Shown: positions 18,241 to 27,082, counted from the stretch's first letter. The stretch is 64,000 nt of DNA from CALMEH01 sp964548225 (GCA_964548225.1 CAZJQP010000012.1:12616-76615), one strand, 5' to 3'. Notes: generated from the sequence alone by a model not told the origin. Numbers and translations: made by a program.

Positions 18241-18879
18241 TTACTTTTTAATACCGTTCAAAAGAATCGTCGCAAATTCCCGCGCCGCTTCTTCATTGGA
18301 AACTTTCAGTAATTTTTGCTCTTTGTCCCACAAAATATTGTTCAGCGAATGATGAACAAACATTCCGATAAAAGAGCGGACGGCAATGCGCGGATTAACT
18401 TCCCGAAATACGCCGTCTTTTTGTCTTTGGCTGATGTATGCGCCCAAAAAATCATAGATTTCAGTAATAAAACTTTCCACAAATGTCCGCGCCAAATCGT
18501 GTTCTTCGAGTGCCGAATGAAGCATTAGACGCAAAAAATCACGGTCTTCCGCATGATGTTCGATGGCGTTCAAAGCCATCGTATAAAACACACCGAAATC
18601 GTCTTTCGCCGCAACTTTTTCGGCTAATTCTTCAAACGGATTTTGAAACCTTCGGTCGCACGCCTTATGGTCTAAAATTGCCGAATAAAGCTCATCTTTA
18701 TTGGCATAATGCCGGAAAATTATTGCTTCCGAAACACCCGCCGCGTTGGCAATTTCCTTCGTTGTCGTGCCGCGAAAACCTCTTTCGCTAAAAAGCCGCA
18801 TTGCCACTTGCAAAATCTGTCGGCGGCGTTCGTCGCCTGCCATTCGGCTCGTCCCGCATCTGAAAATATTCTCTATCAA
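18241..18879 (-). CDS. TetR/AcrR-family transcriptional regulator
   Basis: 212 residues starting at TTG 18879; AGGAG lies 6 nt upstream and supports it over the internal ATG at 18843. The DNA-binding helix-turn-helix reads RRRQILQVAMRLFSERGFRG, TTKEIANAAGVSEAIIFRHYANKDELY. The C-terminal part is a variable ligand-binding domain. First gene of the efflux operon with an 18-bp palindrome about 23 nt upstream, so it is probably an autoregulating repressor of the pump. Confidence 0.93.
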   Translation of the reverse strand: MIENIFRCGTSRMAGDERRRQILQVAMRLFSERGFRGTTTKEIANAAGVSEAIIFRHYANKDELYSAILDHKACDRRFQNPFEELAEKVAAKDDFGVFYTMALNAIEHHAEDRDFLRLMLHSALEEHDLARTFVESFITEIYDFLGAYISQRQKDGVFREVNPRIAVRSFIGMFVHHSLNNILWDKEQKLLKVSNEEAAREFATILLNGIKK

Positions 18880-18901
18880 CCAAATCTCCTATTAACCTAA
18901 C

Positions 18902-18919
18902 TAAGTAAGTGCTTACTTA
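18902..18919. promoter_or_regulatory. Putative TetR-family operator
   Basis: Perfect palindrome with 8-bp arms, TAAGTAAG-TG-CTTACTTA, in the promoter region of the tetR-efflux operon. Its size and symmetry match operators of AcrR/TtgR-type regulators. The regulator gene starting 23 nt away is the likely binder. Confidence 0.75.
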
Positions 18920-19086
18920 CCTGAGTTTCGCAAATTCGGAAATCGGTTGTCAAGCCGCTTGTGAAAAAATTAACGCGAACTTAATTTTCCGAAAAAACGT
19001 ATCAACTTTTTGTAACGAAGCCGCATCAAAAGGCGCGAACCAAAAGTTGTAGCTTGGTTAATTTTTTATAAGGAGAATTATCATAA

Positions 19087-19428
19087 ATGAACGAATTTGA
19101 AGCGGAAGTTAAAAAAGCAGAGGCGGAATTGGAGCAAAGTCTTGTCCCGATTGTGCCGGAGGAAAAATTGGACGACGAATATTTAGGAGATTGGAAAATG
19201 CAAGCGCAAGAATATCAACAAAAATTTAATGACGCAGCAGTAAAAGCGAAGGATTTTGCTAACGAAAAATTTACTCAAGCCAGCGATAAATTCAAGGAAC
19301 TTTCACAAAAAGACCCGAAAGAATTAGTCGAAGATGCAAAAGAATTTGCCCGTCAGAAACCCGGACAGACAATTCTGATTTCGGCAGCAGTCGGTTTGGT
19401 CATCGGCTTTTTGCTTAAGAGAAAATAA
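19087..19428 (+). CDS. DUF883/ElaB-YqjD-like tail-anchored protein
   Basis: 113 residues: an acidic, Lys/Glu-rich amphipathic helix region with DFANEKFTQASDKFKELS, then RQKPGQTILISAAVGLVIGFLLKRK, a single C-terminal membrane helix ending in basic residues. ElaB/YqjD proteins have this layout and tether ribosomes to the membrane in stationary phase in E. coli; the role here is inferred. AAGGAGA precedes the start. A terminator follows. Confidence 0.75.
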   Translation: MNEFEAEVKKAEAELEQSLVPIVPEEKLDDEYLGDWKMQAQEYQQKFNDAAVKAKDFANEKFTQASDKFKELSQKDPKELVEDAKEFARQKPGQTILISAAVGLVIGFLLKRK

Positions 19429-19445
19429 GATAAAACTTTAACGGA

Positions 19446-19480
19446 AAAACAGGCGATTCGATTTTCGAGTCGCCTGTTTT
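19446..19480 (+). terminator. Rho-independent terminator
   Basis: AAAACAGGCGA and its complement TCGCCTGTTTT (arms 19446-19456 and 19470-19480), with further pairing of TCG/CGA inside. It ends the DUF883-like transcript. Confidence 0.9.
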
Positions 19481-19507
19481 CTTTTGAAATTTTGTATCAT
19501 TGAAATT

Positions 19508-20053
19508 ATGAAAAATTTCAAACCCTCGAAAGAAGATTTGCGCGATGCGATAAATCGCACGATGGAAGATGTAATTGATTATAATTTGAAAGTTTTATTT
19601 TGCGGTATAAATCCGGGGCTTTGGTCGGGCGCAACCGGACTTCATTTTGCCAAACCCGGCAATCGCTTTTGGAAAGTTCTTTATTTATCAGGCTTTACCG
19701 AAAGAATTTTGCATCCGTCGGAAGAACACGAACTTTTGGAAAAAGGTTACGGCATCACCTGTTTCTGCGAACGCACAACCGCCCGCGCCGATGAACTCAC
19801 CAAAGAAGAAATTATCGAAGGCGGACAGATTTTGGTCAAAAAAATTGAAAAATACAAACCGCAAGTCTTAGCCGTTTTGGGCATCACAACTTACCGCATC
19901 GCATTCCGACACCCGAAAGCCAAACTCGGCTTACAACCCGAAAAGATCGGCGGCGCAGAAGTTTGGCTTCTGCCGAATCCGAGCGGTTTGAACGCGCATT
20001 ATCAAGCAGATGATTTAGCTGAACTTTTCCGCGAAGTCCGTCTGTCTTTGTGA
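19508..20053 (+). CDS. mug: G:T/U mismatch-specific DNA glycosylase (MUG type)
   Basis: 181 residues from the ATG at 19508; the longer frame would start at a TTG inside the preceding terminator. Family motifs are visible: LFCGINPGLWSGATGLHFAKPGNRFW near the N-terminus (GINPG is the catalytic loop with Asn) and LPNPSGLNAH near the C-terminus, which intercalates into DNA. Removes uracil or thymine opposite guanine. Solitary gene with its own terminator. Confidence 0.92.
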   Translation: MKNFKPSKEDLRDAINRTMEDVIDYNLKVLFCGINPGLWSGATGLHFAKPGNRFWKVLYLSGFTERILHPSEEHELLEKGYGITCFCERTTARADELTKEEIIEGGQILVKKIEKYKPQVLAVLGITTYRIAFRHPKAKLGLQPEKIGGAEVWLLPNPSGLNAHYQADDLAELFREVRLSL

Positions 20054-20057
20054 TTTT

Positions 20058-20085
20058 TCGCCTGAAAGCTCAGGCGACTTTTTTC
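20058..20085 (+). terminator. Terminator after mug
   Basis: TCGCCTGA-AAGC-TCAGGCGA (20058-20077) followed by a CTTTTTTC run. A clean 8-bp stem with tetraloop. Confidence 0.9.
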
Positions 20086-20250
20086 AATTTATTTGTTCAA
20101 TAAGCCTTGCGTTTTCCAATCAGAGGTTTCGCTCTCATCAAAAGTTTGCCGCCGTTAGATAAAAACCGAAAATCTCACTTCGTTGATTATGTGAAAGACT
20201 TTCATAACACAGAGTCAGGTTTTACAAGCCCTTTCCAACTTTGCATAATA

Positions 20251-21534
20251 TCAGTAATCAAAAACGATATTGCAAAAAGCCTTTACACCGACATCAAGGC
20301 GCGAATCATCAATGAAAAAATCGGGTGTGTGATGCGGTGCGGCATCTTTCGGATTTTTGCCTTTGGGCATTCCGCCGACGAAGAAGAAAAACGCCGGAGC
20401 TTTCTCGCCGTAATACGAAAAATCTTCCGCGCCGGTTGTCCATTCATTCACCGAAACATTTTCTTTTCCAATCGCTTTTTGCAAAGACGGCAATGTTTTC
20501 TTAACCAAATCGGGCGTGTTAAAAGTTACTAAAGTTTTGGTTTCAATCGAAACTTCCGCAGTTGCACCGTTTGCGGCGGCGATGAATTCGACAGTGCGTT
20601 TGATTTTTTCGTGAACGTCTTTTTGCATTGCCGAGTCGAGCGTTCTGATAGTGCCAGCCATTGTCAATTCTTCGGAAATAATATTTTCACGAACGCCGCC
20701 GTTAATTCTGCCAACGGTAATTACTACCGGAGCTTTTGTCAATTCCGATTGGCGCGAAACAATCATCTGCAAACCATTGATAATCTGCGCGGCAGTCGCA
20801 ATCGGGTCAATGCCGCTCCAGGGTTGCGAACCGTGCGTCTGTTTGCCTCTGACCTTAATCGTGAACCAATCCGCCGCCGCCATCGCCGCGCCTTCTTTGT
20901 ATTTTATCGTGCCGATTTCGGTTTGCGAATTGATGTGAATTCCGAAAATCGCGTCAATCTTCGGGTTGTCCATCACGCCTTCCTTAACCATCAAAGCCGC
21001 GCCGCCTTCTTCACCCGCTGGCGCACCTTCTTCGGCAGGTTGAAAAATGAAAACGACTGTTCCCTTGATTTTGTCTTTCATTCCCGCCAAAATTTCCGCT
21101 GCGCCCATCAACATCGAAACGTGCGTATCGTGTCCGCAAGCGTGCATCACACCGACTTGTGCGCCGTTATACTCCGCTCTTTCTTTTGACATAAACGGCA
21201 AAGAATTTCTTTCCGTAATGGGCAAAGCGTCCATATCGGCGCGAAGCGCAAGCGTCGGTCCCGGCAATGCACCTTTCAAAATTGCGACCACACCCGTTTT
21301 TGCAATTCCTGTTTTCACTTCTAAACCTAATTTTCGCAGATGTTCTTCGATGTATTTTGAAGTCTTAAATTCACGATTTGAAAGTTCGGGATATTGATGC
21401 AGATGCCGCCGCCATTCGACGAGTTTCGGCGCAATTTTGTCAGTTGCCGCGTTGATTTCTTTGCTCATATCAACAGCAAAAATAGAATTTGCTGCAAGCA
21501 AAAGGACAAATAAAAAGGAAAGAAATTTTTTCAT
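20251..21534 (-). CDS. Exported M20-family amidohydrolase (aminoacylase/hippurate-hydrolase type)
   Basis: 427 residues with a signal peptide ending near SIFA. The M20D signature is clear: WRRHLHQYPELSNREFKT, LRADMDALPITE, GVMHACGHDTHVSM, FIFQPAEEG and EWTTGAEDFSYYGEKAP. Conserved Cys/His/Glu of these motifs bind two metal ions. The family removes acyl groups from amino acids (N-acyl, hippurate or IAA conjugates). The signal peptide suggests a periplasmic enzyme. Solitary gene. Confidence 0.93.
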   Translation of the reverse strand: MKKFLSFLFVLLLAANSIFAVDMSKEINAATDKIAPKLVEWRRHLHQYPELSNREFKTSKYIEEHLRKLGLEVKTGIAKTGVVAILKGALPGPTLALRADMDALPITERNSLPFMSKERAEYNGAQVGVMHACGHDTHVSMLMGAAEILAGMKDKIKGTVVFIFQPAEEGAPAGEEGGAALMVKEGVMDNPKIDAIFGIHINSQTEIGTIKYKEGAAMAAADWFTIKVRGKQTHGSQPWSGIDPIATAAQIINGLQMIVSRQSELTKAPVVITVGRINGGVRENIISEELTMAGTIRTLDSAMQKDVHEKIKRTVEFIAAANGATAEVSIETKTLVTFNTPDLVKKTLPSLQKAIGKENVSVNEWTTGAEDFSYYGEKAPAFFFFVGGMPKGKNPKDAAPHHTPDFFIDDSRLDVGVKAFCNIVFDY

Positions 21535-21621
21535 TTGATTGATTCTCCGAAGAATTAAAATAATCTGATTTTAGCGTGAGTTTCAAAAATGCGGAAGTCC
21601 GCACGAAGTAAGAAAACAATT

Positions 21622-22014
21622 CTATGTCGCTACCTCGGACGTTTTTTTGTATTTCCTAAAGAAGTCAAACCAGATTAGAATTTGTCCGACCACATACCAA
21701 ATAATCGGAAAAATTGCCGCGCCTACCCCGAATTTCCAACCTTTGTCTTCTGCGAAATTATAGCTTGCCAACTGATAAATAATCCAACCGTAATGAGCAA
21801 ACATCAAACAGACAAAAAGTATTTTCAAAGGCAAATTTTTCAATCTACCGAGAAATAAAACGGCGATAAAAATTAACACCAACGACGCAATCGGCATAAT
21901 CGGCGCGAAAAGATAAAAATTGCCGTGTCCGCCGCCCGTGCTGAATGCCGCGATAAAAAAATATCCGACGAAATAAATTATGAAGAATAAAAAATTGACA
22001 AAAATTCGCTTCAT
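21622..22014 (-). CDS. Small multi-helix membrane protein, unknown
   Basis: 130 residues with four hydrophobic helices and few polar residues. The second half has a Trp/Tyr-rich segment (YGWIIYQLASYNFAEDKGWKFG). No family recognised. Lies 14 nt downstream of the beta-lactamase-fold gene on the same strand, so they are probably co-transcribed. Confidence 0.65.
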   Translation of the reverse strand: MKRIFVNFLFFIIYFVGYFFIAAFSTGGGHGNFYLFAPIMPIASLVLIFIAVLFLGRLKNLPLKILFVCLMFAHYGWIIYQLASYNFAEDKGWKFGVGAAIFPIIWYVVGQILIWFDFFRKYKKTSEVAT

Positions 22015-22028
22015 ATTTCGTGAGTAAA

Positions 22029-23528
22029 TTAATTGCCCTTCATCAAAGCCGTCTGAAACGGTAAAAGTTCTGCGGACATAATTCCCGCTTTTACCGCGTC
22101 ATCGTCTTCCATAATTTTTCTTGCTTCCGCCTCGCTTTCGACTTCCAAAATCACAAATCCCATTGATTCTTTGATGGTTGTGCGTCCGGCGAGAATCAAT
22201 TTGCCTTGTTTTTGTAATTCCTGCAATTTTGCAAAGTGTCGCCCCACGGCTTGATTGTCCGCTTCCGTCCAATTTTTCTCGTCCTGATATTTCGCGTTTA
22301 AGCGCAAAATTATGACAAATTGCTTTTTCGTCGGAGTGGTTTGCGTTGTTGTTACAGGCACGAATTGTTTGCCCGTGATGGTGGCGGCTGATTCGACTAA
22401 AATCCGACTCAAAGATTTTCCGCCGAAATTTTGCGGAACGCTCGAATTTACCTGCACGGCGATGGAAATTTTCGATTCGGGAAAATACATCATATCAGTC
22501 ATATAACCGGGAAAAAATCCGCTGTGTCCGTAAGTCAAACCGATTTGCGTCGGGCGAATTATCACACCGAGACCGTATTTCGTATCACGTCCGAGTTTGG
22601 CAGGAACGCCATCGAGCATTTGCGGCAATAAATCCGCCGAAAACGCCTTGCCTTCATACATCGCTTTCGCCCAACGCGCCAAATCTTCGGAGTTTGAAAC
22701 CATTCCGCCGCCTGTCCATTCAAATTGCGGATTGATTATAAATTTGCCGTTTTCCAAAACCGTGTCTTTGCCCGTAAAATCATTGCCTTCGCCCGCATAA
22801 CCTTGAATCAAACCTTTCAATTCGCGTTTGTCTTGCGGAAAAGTTTTTTCAAATTTCAAAGGTTTCAAGATTCTGTTCCGCGCTAAATCGTAATATTTTT
22901 TGCCCGAAACTTTTTCGATAATTATTCCGAGAACAATGTAATTCGTATCTGAATAATCCCAATCTTTGCCCGCTTCAAACGTCGCTTTAGTGTCGAAAAG
23001 ATACGCGATGAGTTCTTCCGGTTCCCAGATTTTATCCGGGGCGGCTCGCAAATCTTTGAGAAATTTCGGATTAAATTCGTAGCGCACCAACCCACTCGAA
23101 TGATTCATCAACTGCCGAACGGTAATGTCTTTCGCATTCGGCAAGCGCGAAAACCAAACCTCTTTGCCAAGATATTTTTCGATTTTGTCATCGAGATTAA
23201 TTTTGCCTTCTTTGACCAATTGCAAAGCAACAACCGCCGCAAAGGTTTTGCCGACACTTCCTGCAAGCATCAAATCGTTCGGTTTCATCGGCGTTTTGGT
23301 TTCAAGATTTGAAAAACCCGTTGCCAAACCGAAACAATTTCCGTCTGCTAAACAAACGCCGAGCGTTGCACCCGCAAATTTTCCCGCTTTGTGCCATTCG
23401 TCGAGGTTATTTTGCAGTTTTTGACGTAAAATGTTCGCGTCCGTTTTCGCGGAACTCGTTTGCGCGAATTTCGGCGAAACGAGTAACAAAATGATAAAAA
23501 ACAGAATTTTGAAATTTAGAATTTTCAT
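22029..23528 (-). CDS. Serine beta-lactamase-fold hydrolase fused to a C-terminal YCII domain
   Basis: 499 residues. A signal peptide is followed by a class C beta-lactamase/DD-peptidase domain with the SxxK nucleophile S91-V-G-K94, the YSDTNY motif and a Thr-Tyr-Gly-His-Ser-Gly segment (YGHSGFFPGYM). From about residue 400 a YCII-like domain follows (FVIILRLNAKYQDEKNW ... GRHFAKLQELQKQGKLILAG). YCII domains are small ferredoxin-like folds related to chlorite dismutase, often with a catalytic His-Asp pair. The pairing is uncommon. Likely periplasmic; substrate unknown. Confidence 0.88.
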   Translation of the reverse strand: MKILNFKILFFIILLLVSPKFAQTSSAKTDANILRQKLQNNLDEWHKAGKFAGATLGVCLADGNCFGLATGFSNLETKTPMKPNDLMLAGSVGKTFAAVVALQLVKEGKINLDDKIEKYLGKEVWFSRLPNAKDITVRQLMNHSSGLVRYEFNPKFLKDLRAAPDKIWEPEELIAYLFDTKATFEAGKDWDYSDTNYIVLGIIIEKVSGKKYYDLARNRILKPLKFEKTFPQDKRELKGLIQGYAGEGNDFTGKDTVLENGKFIINPQFEWTGGGMVSNSEDLARWAKAMYEGKAFSADLLPQMLDGVPAKLGRDTKYGLGVIIRPTQIGLTYGHSGFFPGYMTDMMYFPESKISIAVQVNSSVPQNFGGKSLSRILVESAATITGKQFVPVTTTQTTPTKKQFVIILRLNAKYQDEKNWTEADNQAVGRHFAKLQELQKQGKLILAGRTTIKESMGFVILEVESEAEARKIMEDDDAVKAGIMSAELLPFQTALMKGN

Positions 23529-23650
23529 AGAAATAATTATAAAGAGAGGGAAGTATTGTGCTTCAGTTAGTTTGTTGTTCCATCACCTTTTTCGGTGCAA
23601 CTCTGTGTTTAATCGTTAAAATGTCAAGGACAAATTTTTTACAAAAAATT

Positions 23651-24898
23651 TTATCCGAAAAGGCGTGGCAGACTTCTTTGCAGATTTTTCGGCAGAAGAA
23701 TTTCCATTGCATCATCAACCGTAATGATTCCGGCAATATCGCCTTCGTCATCAACAACGGGCAATGCTAAAAGATTATATTCAGCAATTTTTTGTGCGGT
23801 TTCTTGGGCATCATCGGACGGGTGTGCAAATTGAAATTTTTCGCGCATAACATCTGCCAAAGTTAAAGTCGGATCAGCTAAAATCAAACTCCGAAGCGTA
23901 ATCAGACCTGCCAATTTCCACGAATTTTCTTCCTCGACAACATAAAGATAATAAATCATCGCCGGCGTTTCCGCCATTTCTCTCAATTCGGCAATCGCTT
24001 GGGCAACCGTTAAGTTTTTAGGAAAAACAACAAATTCTGTCGTCATCAAACCACCCGCCGTGTCGTGTTCAAACTCCATCAATTCGGCAACGTCTGCTTT
24101 TTCCTCGTCTTCCATCAAATCGAGAAGTTCTTGCGCCTTTTCGTCCGACATTTCGCCAAGAACATCAACCGCATCGTCAGGCGACATTTCTTCCAAAAGG
24201 TCGGCGGCGCGTTCCTCATCCATATCTTCGAGAATTCGCGCTTGATTTTCAGTGGACATTTCTTCAAGCGTGTCAGCAGCAATTTCATCGTCTAAACTTT
24301 CAACGATTTCCGTGCGGTGAATCGGCGAAAGCGATTCGGCAAGTTGGGCGATTTCGACCGGATGCAGGCGCGATAATTTGTCTTTCGATGATTTTAGTTT
24401 GACCGTTGCCGAAGCCGAATCGGTGGCAAGATAACCAACATCCGCCCAATCAATTACTTCGACAATGCGGGAACTTCCGTAGAAACCTTTCGGCATCAAA
24501 CGCCGCAAAAAACCTTGCAAAGAAACATCTGCGCCGGAAACGCGCCATTCGCCGCCGACTTCGATAATCTGCACATCGTTCACACGCACGACACGCTTGC
24601 CATCAACGTCAATCAGCTGATTATCCAAAACATCTTTTGCCAGAAGAACTTCGTTTTCACGGCGTGTAAACGGTTTGAGATTAATAATTTCCGAATTCAT
24701 TCGTGCGCCCGTTTCGTTCAAAGATGCAATCCGAGAGCGCGACATAAAGAAATTTCGCCGCCGATAACGAGCCACAAGTCCGACCATCGGCGGATAATCG
24801 GCTTCACCATAGCGCACAATCATATCTTTGATAATCGCAATGCGTTCGCCTTCGGCATCAAAAATCGGACGACCAAGAATTTGCGATAAATAAAGCAT
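23651..24898 (-). CDS. PRC-barrel, MgtE-N and CBS-domain cytosolic protein
   Basis: 415 residues. The N-terminus has two PRC-barrel-like segments (MLYLSQILGRPIFDAEGERI and DVLDNQLIDVDGKRVVRVNDV). The middle is an acidic MgtE intracellular N domain (LHPVEIAQLAESLSPIHRTE, then repeated LEEMS and GEMSDEKAQELL units), and the C-terminus is a CBS pair (TAGGLMTTEFVVFP, LPVVDDEGDIAGIITVDDA). The membrane part of MgtE is absent. Such proteins probably sense Mg2+ or nucleotides and control a separate transporter; none is next to it. Confidence 0.86.
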   Translation of the reverse strand: MLYLSQILGRPIFDAEGERIAIIKDMIVRYGEADYPPMVGLVARYRRRNFFMSRSRIASLNETGARMNSEIINLKPFTRRENEVLLAKDVLDNQLIDVDGKRVVRVNDVQIIEVGGEWRVSGADVSLQGFLRRLMPKGFYGSSRIVEVIDWADVGYLATDSASATVKLKSSKDKLSRLHPVEIAQLAESLSPIHRTEIVESLDDEIAADTLEEMSTENQARILEDMDEERAADLLEEMSPDDAVDVLGEMSDEKAQELLDLMEDEEKADVAELMEFEHDTAGGLMTTEFVVFPKNLTVAQAIAELREMAETPAMIYYLYVVEEENSWKLAGLITLRSLILADPTLTLADVMREKFQFAHPSDDAQETAQKIAEYNLLALPVVDDEGDIAGIITVDDAMEILLPKNLQRSLPRLFG

Positions 24899-24972
24899 CT
24901 TTTTTCAGAGATAAAGAGTTTTGCCGAAATGACAAAAGCGAAAATAGCGGCGGGTTATGCGAAAAAACGGAA

Positions 24973-25131
24973 TTATTTGAATAAAAATCCACTCAAAATA
25001 AAGAATGAAACAAGTAAAAAAATTATGCCGATAAGCAAGAAATCGTTCTTACCTTCAAGAGAAAACAAACCTACTTCTTTAAGATACGGATGCTTTTTGG
25101 GCTTTCTAACGCCCGGAAAATTTTCGCGCAT
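24973..25131 (-). CDS. Small single-helix membrane protein (52 aa)
   Basis: An open frame from ATG 25131 to TAA 24973: a basic N-terminus (RENFPGVRKPKKHPYLKEVG) and a hydrophobic C-terminal helix (NDFLLIGIIFLLVSFFILSG). Composition and layout look like a real tail-anchored small protein. It lies 74 nt upstream of the MgtE-N/CBS gene on the same strand and could be co-transcribed. No clear ribosome site is visible and no family is recognised, so the call is moderate. Confidence 0.5.
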   Translation of the reverse strand: MRENFPGVRKPKKHPYLKEVGLFSLEGKNDFLLIGIIFLLVSFFILSGFLFK

Positions 25132-25385
25132 AATTTTTTTGTATAAAACGGATTAGATTGATTTGAAGATACAAAATTTTTTCCGTTTTGACAAGGACAA
25201 CCGCCACTTTTTCAATAAATCACGAATTTGTGATAAAAAATGTTTAAAAACTGTAAATTTTTTTGGAATAAGTTTTCTATTCAGATTTTCAAATAAATAG
25301 CGGCTCGAAAAAACCGGGTTAAACGCAATCAATAAAACGCCTCGAACAAACACCAAACCATTTCAGTCAAAATCGAAAATATATT
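25132..25385. other. AT-rich intergenic region between divergent genes
   Basis: No gene or repeat recognised. It holds the promoters of the minus-strand small protein gene and the plus-strand lytic transglycosylase gene. Several A/T tracts are present, but no clear hexamers or operator. Confidence 0.4.
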
Positions 25386-26243
25386 ATGAAAAAACTTCTA
25401 CCTGTCATCATTTTCTTTGGGATTTTTCTCGTTTCCGGTATTTCCGCTCAAACCCGCTCAAGAGTCTTTGACAATTTTGATACGCAAAAAGGCGTTCAAG
25501 TCGTTACTCCGACAGTTGTTAAACCTGCGGTTACAACGACCGTGTCGCGTAACAAACGCGGCGTAAAACAACAATCAACCACCCAAACAATGAGTGTGCA
25601 GGAAGGTTTGAGTCAGCAAAACAAAACTCAAAAAGCGACAACGCAAAACGTCGCTTACACAAAAACCACAATGGGAACGGCGACAGGTTTGGGCGGTTTT
25701 ACGACAGGCGACTCGACGATTGATAATTATATTGTTACTTCAAGCCGACGCTACGGTATTGATCCGCTTTTGATTTACGCGCAGATGCACCAAGAGTCCG
25801 CCTTTAAATTAAGAGCGCGTTCATACAAAGGCGCAAGCGGTTTGATGCAATTAATGCCGGCGACTGCCGTTCGATTCGGTGTAACGGATATTTATGATCC
25901 GCGTCAAAATATTGATGCAGGCGTAAAATATATGCGTTGGCTTTTGGATAAATTCGGCGGTGATGTAAAACTGGCACTTGCGGGTTACAATGCAGGCGAA
26001 GGCGCAGTAATGAAATACGGCAACACAATTCCGCCGTATCGTGAAACCCAAGAATATGTGCGACGCATTACGGCACGTTACAGCCAGATTTCAAATCCGA
26101 ATATTGCCCAAACCGTTCGCACCGTAACAACGAATCAGGCAACAAAATTGGTTGAAAAAGAGTCAAAACCCTTAACGGTTTATGAAACAAGTTCTTTAGC
26201 AATCAAACTGCCCGACGGTAGAATGAGATTGGTCAATAAATAA
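25386..26243 (+). CDS. Lytic transglycosylase (SLT domain)
   Basis: 285 residues with a signal peptide ending in SGISA. A low-complexity Thr/Gln/Val linker (about 25-115) is followed by a transglycosylase SLT domain. Its catalytic Glu lies in YAQMHQESAFKLRARS, and the family blocks GASGLMQLMPATA, NIDAGVKYMRWLL and LALAGYNAGEGAV follow. It cleaves the glycan strands of peptidoglycan to 1,6-anhydro products. Periplasmic. A terminator follows 50 nt after the stop. Confidence 0.94.
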   Translation: MKKLLPVIIFFGIFLVSGISAQTRSRVFDNFDTQKGVQVVTPTVVKPAVTTTVSRNKRGVKQQSTTQTMSVQEGLSQQNKTQKATTQNVAYTKTTMGTATGLGGFTTGDSTIDNYIVTSSRRYGIDPLLIYAQMHQESAFKLRARSYKGASGLMQLMPATAVRFGVTDIYDPRQNIDAGVKYMRWLLDKFGGDVKLALAGYNAGEGAVMKYGNTIPPYRETQEYVRRITARYSQISNPNIAQTVRTVTTNQATKLVEKESKPLTVYETSSLAIKLPDGRMRLVNK

Positions 26244-26296
26244 ATTTTCGAGGTTTCCTCATGGAGTTTCTCTTCTCCTCTTGGTCTGGAAGACTT

Positions 26297-26329
26297 GCGG
26301 CTGAAAAGCAATTTTCAGCCGCGTTTTTT
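26297..26329 (+). terminator. Terminator after the lytic transglycosylase gene
   Basis: GCGGCTGAAAA-GCAA-TTTTCAGCCGC followed by seven T. Perfect 11-bp stem with a tetraloop. Confidence 0.94.
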
Positions 26330-26391
26330 TGTGCAAAAACACTTATTACTGATATGATATTTGCGAAAAAGTCTGAATCTTTGGTTTCAGC

Positions 26392-26427
26392 GGTTGACCA
26401 CTGACCACAGATTACTAACTACTAAAT
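26392..26427. repeat. Degenerate heptamer run upstream of the zinc-ribbon/PH gene
   Basis: Sequence reads as GGTTGAC CACTGAC CACAGAT TACTAAC TACTAAA, five degenerate 7-mers ending just before the ATG at 26430. No opposed array is visible, unlike most loci in the window. Confidence 0.55.
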
Positions 26428-26429
26428 TT

Positions 26430-27005
26430 ATGTATTGTTCAAAATGCGGCAGAGAAAATGCGGACGATGCAGTTTATTGTCAAAAATGCGGAACGCGATT
26501 TGGTGCGGTTGGCGTAGAAACACAAATTGCCAAAAAAGGAATTGAAGAAGGTGGTGATGAACAGCGAATCTTTTCGATTTCGCCGACGCTCAAATTTGTC
26601 ATGGCGGGTTACGTTTTGGCGGCAATCGGCGCACTTATTTTGGTTGCGTTGTTGGCAATGTTTGTTCCGGCTTTGGGATTTCTTGTGGCAATTCCGCTTG
26701 GACTTGCACTGTTTTTGATTCCGGCGTTTTATCATTTCAAGCAAAAGATGATTCGCTACACGCTGACGGACGCGAAAATCGAAATTGACGAAGGTTTTAT
26801 CTTTCAGAATTCGCGCAATGTTCCGCTTCGCTCGATTCAAGACGTTTCCGTTTCTTCGACAATTACGCAAAGAATGCTCGGATTCGGCGATTTGGTGATT
26901 GACAATGCCAGCGAAGACGGCGGCAAAATCACTCTGAGAAACATCAATTCCCCGAAAAAATATGCCGACGCTGTTTTGAAGCAAATGCGCCTTTTGGATA
27001 AATAA
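26430..27005 (+). CDS. Zinc-ribbon protein with bacterial PH domain (bPH2)
   Basis: 191 residues from the ATG at 26430; the longer frame is read-through of a heptamer repeat. A zinc ribbon (CSKCGRENADDAVYCQKCG) is followed by two membrane helices (about 62-102) and a bPH2 segment: YTLTDAKIEIDEGFIFQNSRNVPLRSIQDVSVS. The motif YTLT...I....G......R.VPL..I.DV is typical. Such proteins are membrane-associated with unknown ligands. A heptamer hairpin lies between it and rfbB. Confidence 0.86.
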   Translation: MYCSKCGRENADDAVYCQKCGTRFGAVGVETQIAKKGIEEGGDEQRIFSISPTLKFVMAGYVLAAIGALILVALLAMFVPALGFLVAIPLGLALFLIPAFYHFKQKMIRYTLTDAKIEIDEGFIFQNSRNVPLRSIQDVSVSSTITQRMLGFGDLVIDNASEDGGKITLRNINSPKKYADAVLKQMRLLDK

Positions 27006-27082
27006 GAAGAAGAGAAAAGGAAAAGAAGAGAAGAAAATTGAATTCCGTTTAATAATCTTCTTTCTTCTCTTCTCTTCTTCTC
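27005..27082. repeat. Purine/pyrimidine hairpin, heptamer-like (GAAGAGA units)
   Basis: GAAGAAGAGAAAAGGAAAAGAAGAGAAG on the left is mirrored by CTTCTTTCTTCTCTTCTCTTCTTCTC on the right. It overlaps the stop of the PH-domain gene and fills the space before the dTDP-glucose dehydratase gene. The strand asymmetry (all purine, then all pyrimidine) could also allow triplex formation. Confidence 0.75.

Noticed and set aside
20107..20532. 141-residue plus-strand frame
   Set aside because: Antisense to the start of the well-supported M20 amidohydrolase region; residue composition looks like a shadow.
24929..25156. 75-residue plus-strand frame (basic, Lys/Ser-rich)
   Set aside because: Antisense to the better minus-strand frame at 24973-25131 that encodes a membrane-helix protein.
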